DNA from: a virus | Reading direction: 5' to 3' (one strand) | IMG/VR virus record: IMGVR_UViG_3300025151_008277 | Span: 1 to 64,000 of that record | DNA length: 64,000 nucleotides | Shown here: positions 63,350-64,000 of the stretch, in pieces | Layout of the letters: every line of letters starts with the position of its first letter | How positions within the stretch are numbered: the stretch's first letter is position 1 | Notes under the pieces: model-generated | Database searches by the model: none | The model's input: only the letters and a program-made list of their open reading frames with translations | What the model was told of the DNA's origin: nothing | Translations under genes and position numbers: made by a program

Positions 63350-64000
63350 TTATCTCAATCCAGTAGATTCAAATACGTCTCTTGCTACCCCAGCGGTAAA
63401 GCCTCCTGGTACACCTTTAACTATAACTGACACTGCATTATGACTATGTAGGCTCTCGTTATGAGATGCTACAATCTTAAAGTCTGTAATGCGGGATTCA
63501 TTAGTTAGTTTATCATATAACAATCTTACTGCATCTTCTACGAATTTAAGATAAGCACCATTCTTTTCTGCGAATGCTTGCTCATCTTCTCTCTTTACCA
63601 TTACTTGAGTTTCAGTTTGTAGAGCCTCTAAACATAATTCTTGAAGATCTTCTACCCATAGCATTTCATCGAACTTAACACTAACACGGGCCACGCTTCG
63701 TTGACTATGAGGAACAGTTGCTCTATTTCTGTATTTCTCTGCATGTTCACTTAACTCAAAACTGCAAGGACATGCTGAGGAATAAACAAAATCAAAGTGA
63801 ATATATTTTTTGAACTCACCGTCTTTAGTTAAGTCACCTTCAAATACCACATCGTAGTATTGATAACCTTCTAAACCACTTCGTAAACTTTTTTGTTTAA
63901 TAGGATAAGATATTTTCAACATAATACGAGAGTCAAAACTCTTAAGATTATTTTTATATGTTTCTAAAACATCTTTAATTTTACTGATACTGAATACCTC
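63350..64000 (-). CDS. folE2: GTP cyclohydrolase FolE2 (partial at right edge)
   Basis: The frame stays open from the internal Met at 63922 to the window edge at 64000, and the added residues (LKSFDSRIM then LKISYPIKQ) continue the FolE2 alignment, so the true start is outside. [23 protein letters not shown] and [12 protein letters not shown] give the metal-binding Cys and His residues of type IB GTP cyclohydrolase. It makes 7,8-dihydroneopterin triphosphate from GTP, the first step of preQ0 synthesis, which QueC completes here. About the first 85 residues are outside the window. Confidence 0.9.
   Translation of the reverse strand, partial: EVFSISKIKDVLETYKNNLKSFDSRIMLKISYPIKQKSLRSGLEGYQYYDVVFEGDLTKDGEFKKYIHFDFVYSSACPCSFELSEHAEKYRNRATVPHSQRSVARVSVKFDEMLWVEDLQELCLEALQTETQVMVKREDEQAFAEKNGAYLKFVEDAVRLLYDKLTNESRITDFKIVASHNESLHSHNAVSVIVKGVPGGFTAGVARDVFESTGLR

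Noticed and set aside
1-64000. tRNA genes, CRISPR arrays, insertion sequences, inteins or homing endonucleases
   Set aside because: Gaps are too short for tRNAs, no regular repeat-spacer pattern exists, and polymerase, terminase and helicase motifs are uninterrupted.

Overview
This window is a segment of a large, AT-rich, T4-like (myovirus) bacteriophage genome. The evidence is a T4-type replisome (gp43, gp44, gp45, gp32, gp41, gp61), T4-type recombination genes (UvsX, UvsY, UvsW, gp46, gp47), the gp55 late sigma factor, and contractile-tail genes (sheath gp18, tube gp19, wedges gp6, gp25, gp53, tape measure, terminase gp17). Genes are tightly packed, mostly with 1-8 bp overlaps (ATGA, TAATG). 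No tRNA, rRNA, CRISPR array or insertion sequence was seen, and no gap exceeds 300 bases. A phage-encoded outer-membrane-barrel-like protein points to a Gram-negative host. The composition and gene set resemble marine T4-like phages, but the host cannot be named from this sequence. Capsid and portal genes (gp20-gp24) are not in the window.

Layout. 1-1.6 kb: a GC-richer early-looking region with small genes, each preceded by a repeated promoter-like module. 1.7-4.1 kb: plus-strand small genes, including basic peptides, a PQ-loop membrane protein, a GIGSS-motif protein and an outer-membrane-like barrel. 4.1-17.5 kb (minus): adhesin, tail-appendage and baseplate genes ending at gp6 and gp25. 17.5-19.9 kb: clamp loader gp44, dUTPase and a gp16-like small terminase. 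19.9-35.2 kb (minus): hub, gp53, tube cap, tape measure, chaperone-like pair, tubes, sheath, gp17 and a DUF2589 cassette, interrupted by plus-strand rmlA. 35.3-38.8 kb: mixed-strand late genes, including a gp14-like neck protein and an acidic core-like protein. 38.8-61.2 kb (minus): a long replication and recombination block that also carries dTDP-sugar genes, two glycosyltransferases, a DHH phosphoesterase, QueC and a class II glutamine amidotransferase. 61.3-64 kb: plus-strand late genes, including an ADP-ribosyltransferase-like protein, then FolE2 running off the right edge on the minus strand.

How the genes work together. gp55 should recognise late promoters of the form NATAAATA. These occur in front of most isolated plus-strand genes and several minus-strand structural genes. 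In at least eight cases the motif ends exactly 5 nt before ATG, and in several more 6 nt before, so many late mRNAs should start at or next to the start codon and be leaderless. FolE2, QueC and the separate Gat protein point to a 7-deazaguanine (preQ0 or archaeosine-like) DNA modification. RmlA, RmlB and an epimerase/reductase resembling eukaryotic and giant-virus NRS/ER could make an activated 6-deoxyhexose, probably L-rhamnose, which the two glycosyltransferases might use on DNA or virion proteins.

Most notable candidates: the leaderless late-promoter architecture; a short N-terminal motif shared by at least five small late proteins, resembling T4 capsid-targeting sequences, one of them on the ADP-ribosyltransferase-like protein; and the split Gat/QueC genes with FolE2. 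Several apparent long ORFs begin at TTG codons; starts were corrected to ATG where promoter position or overlap with the upstream gene supports it.
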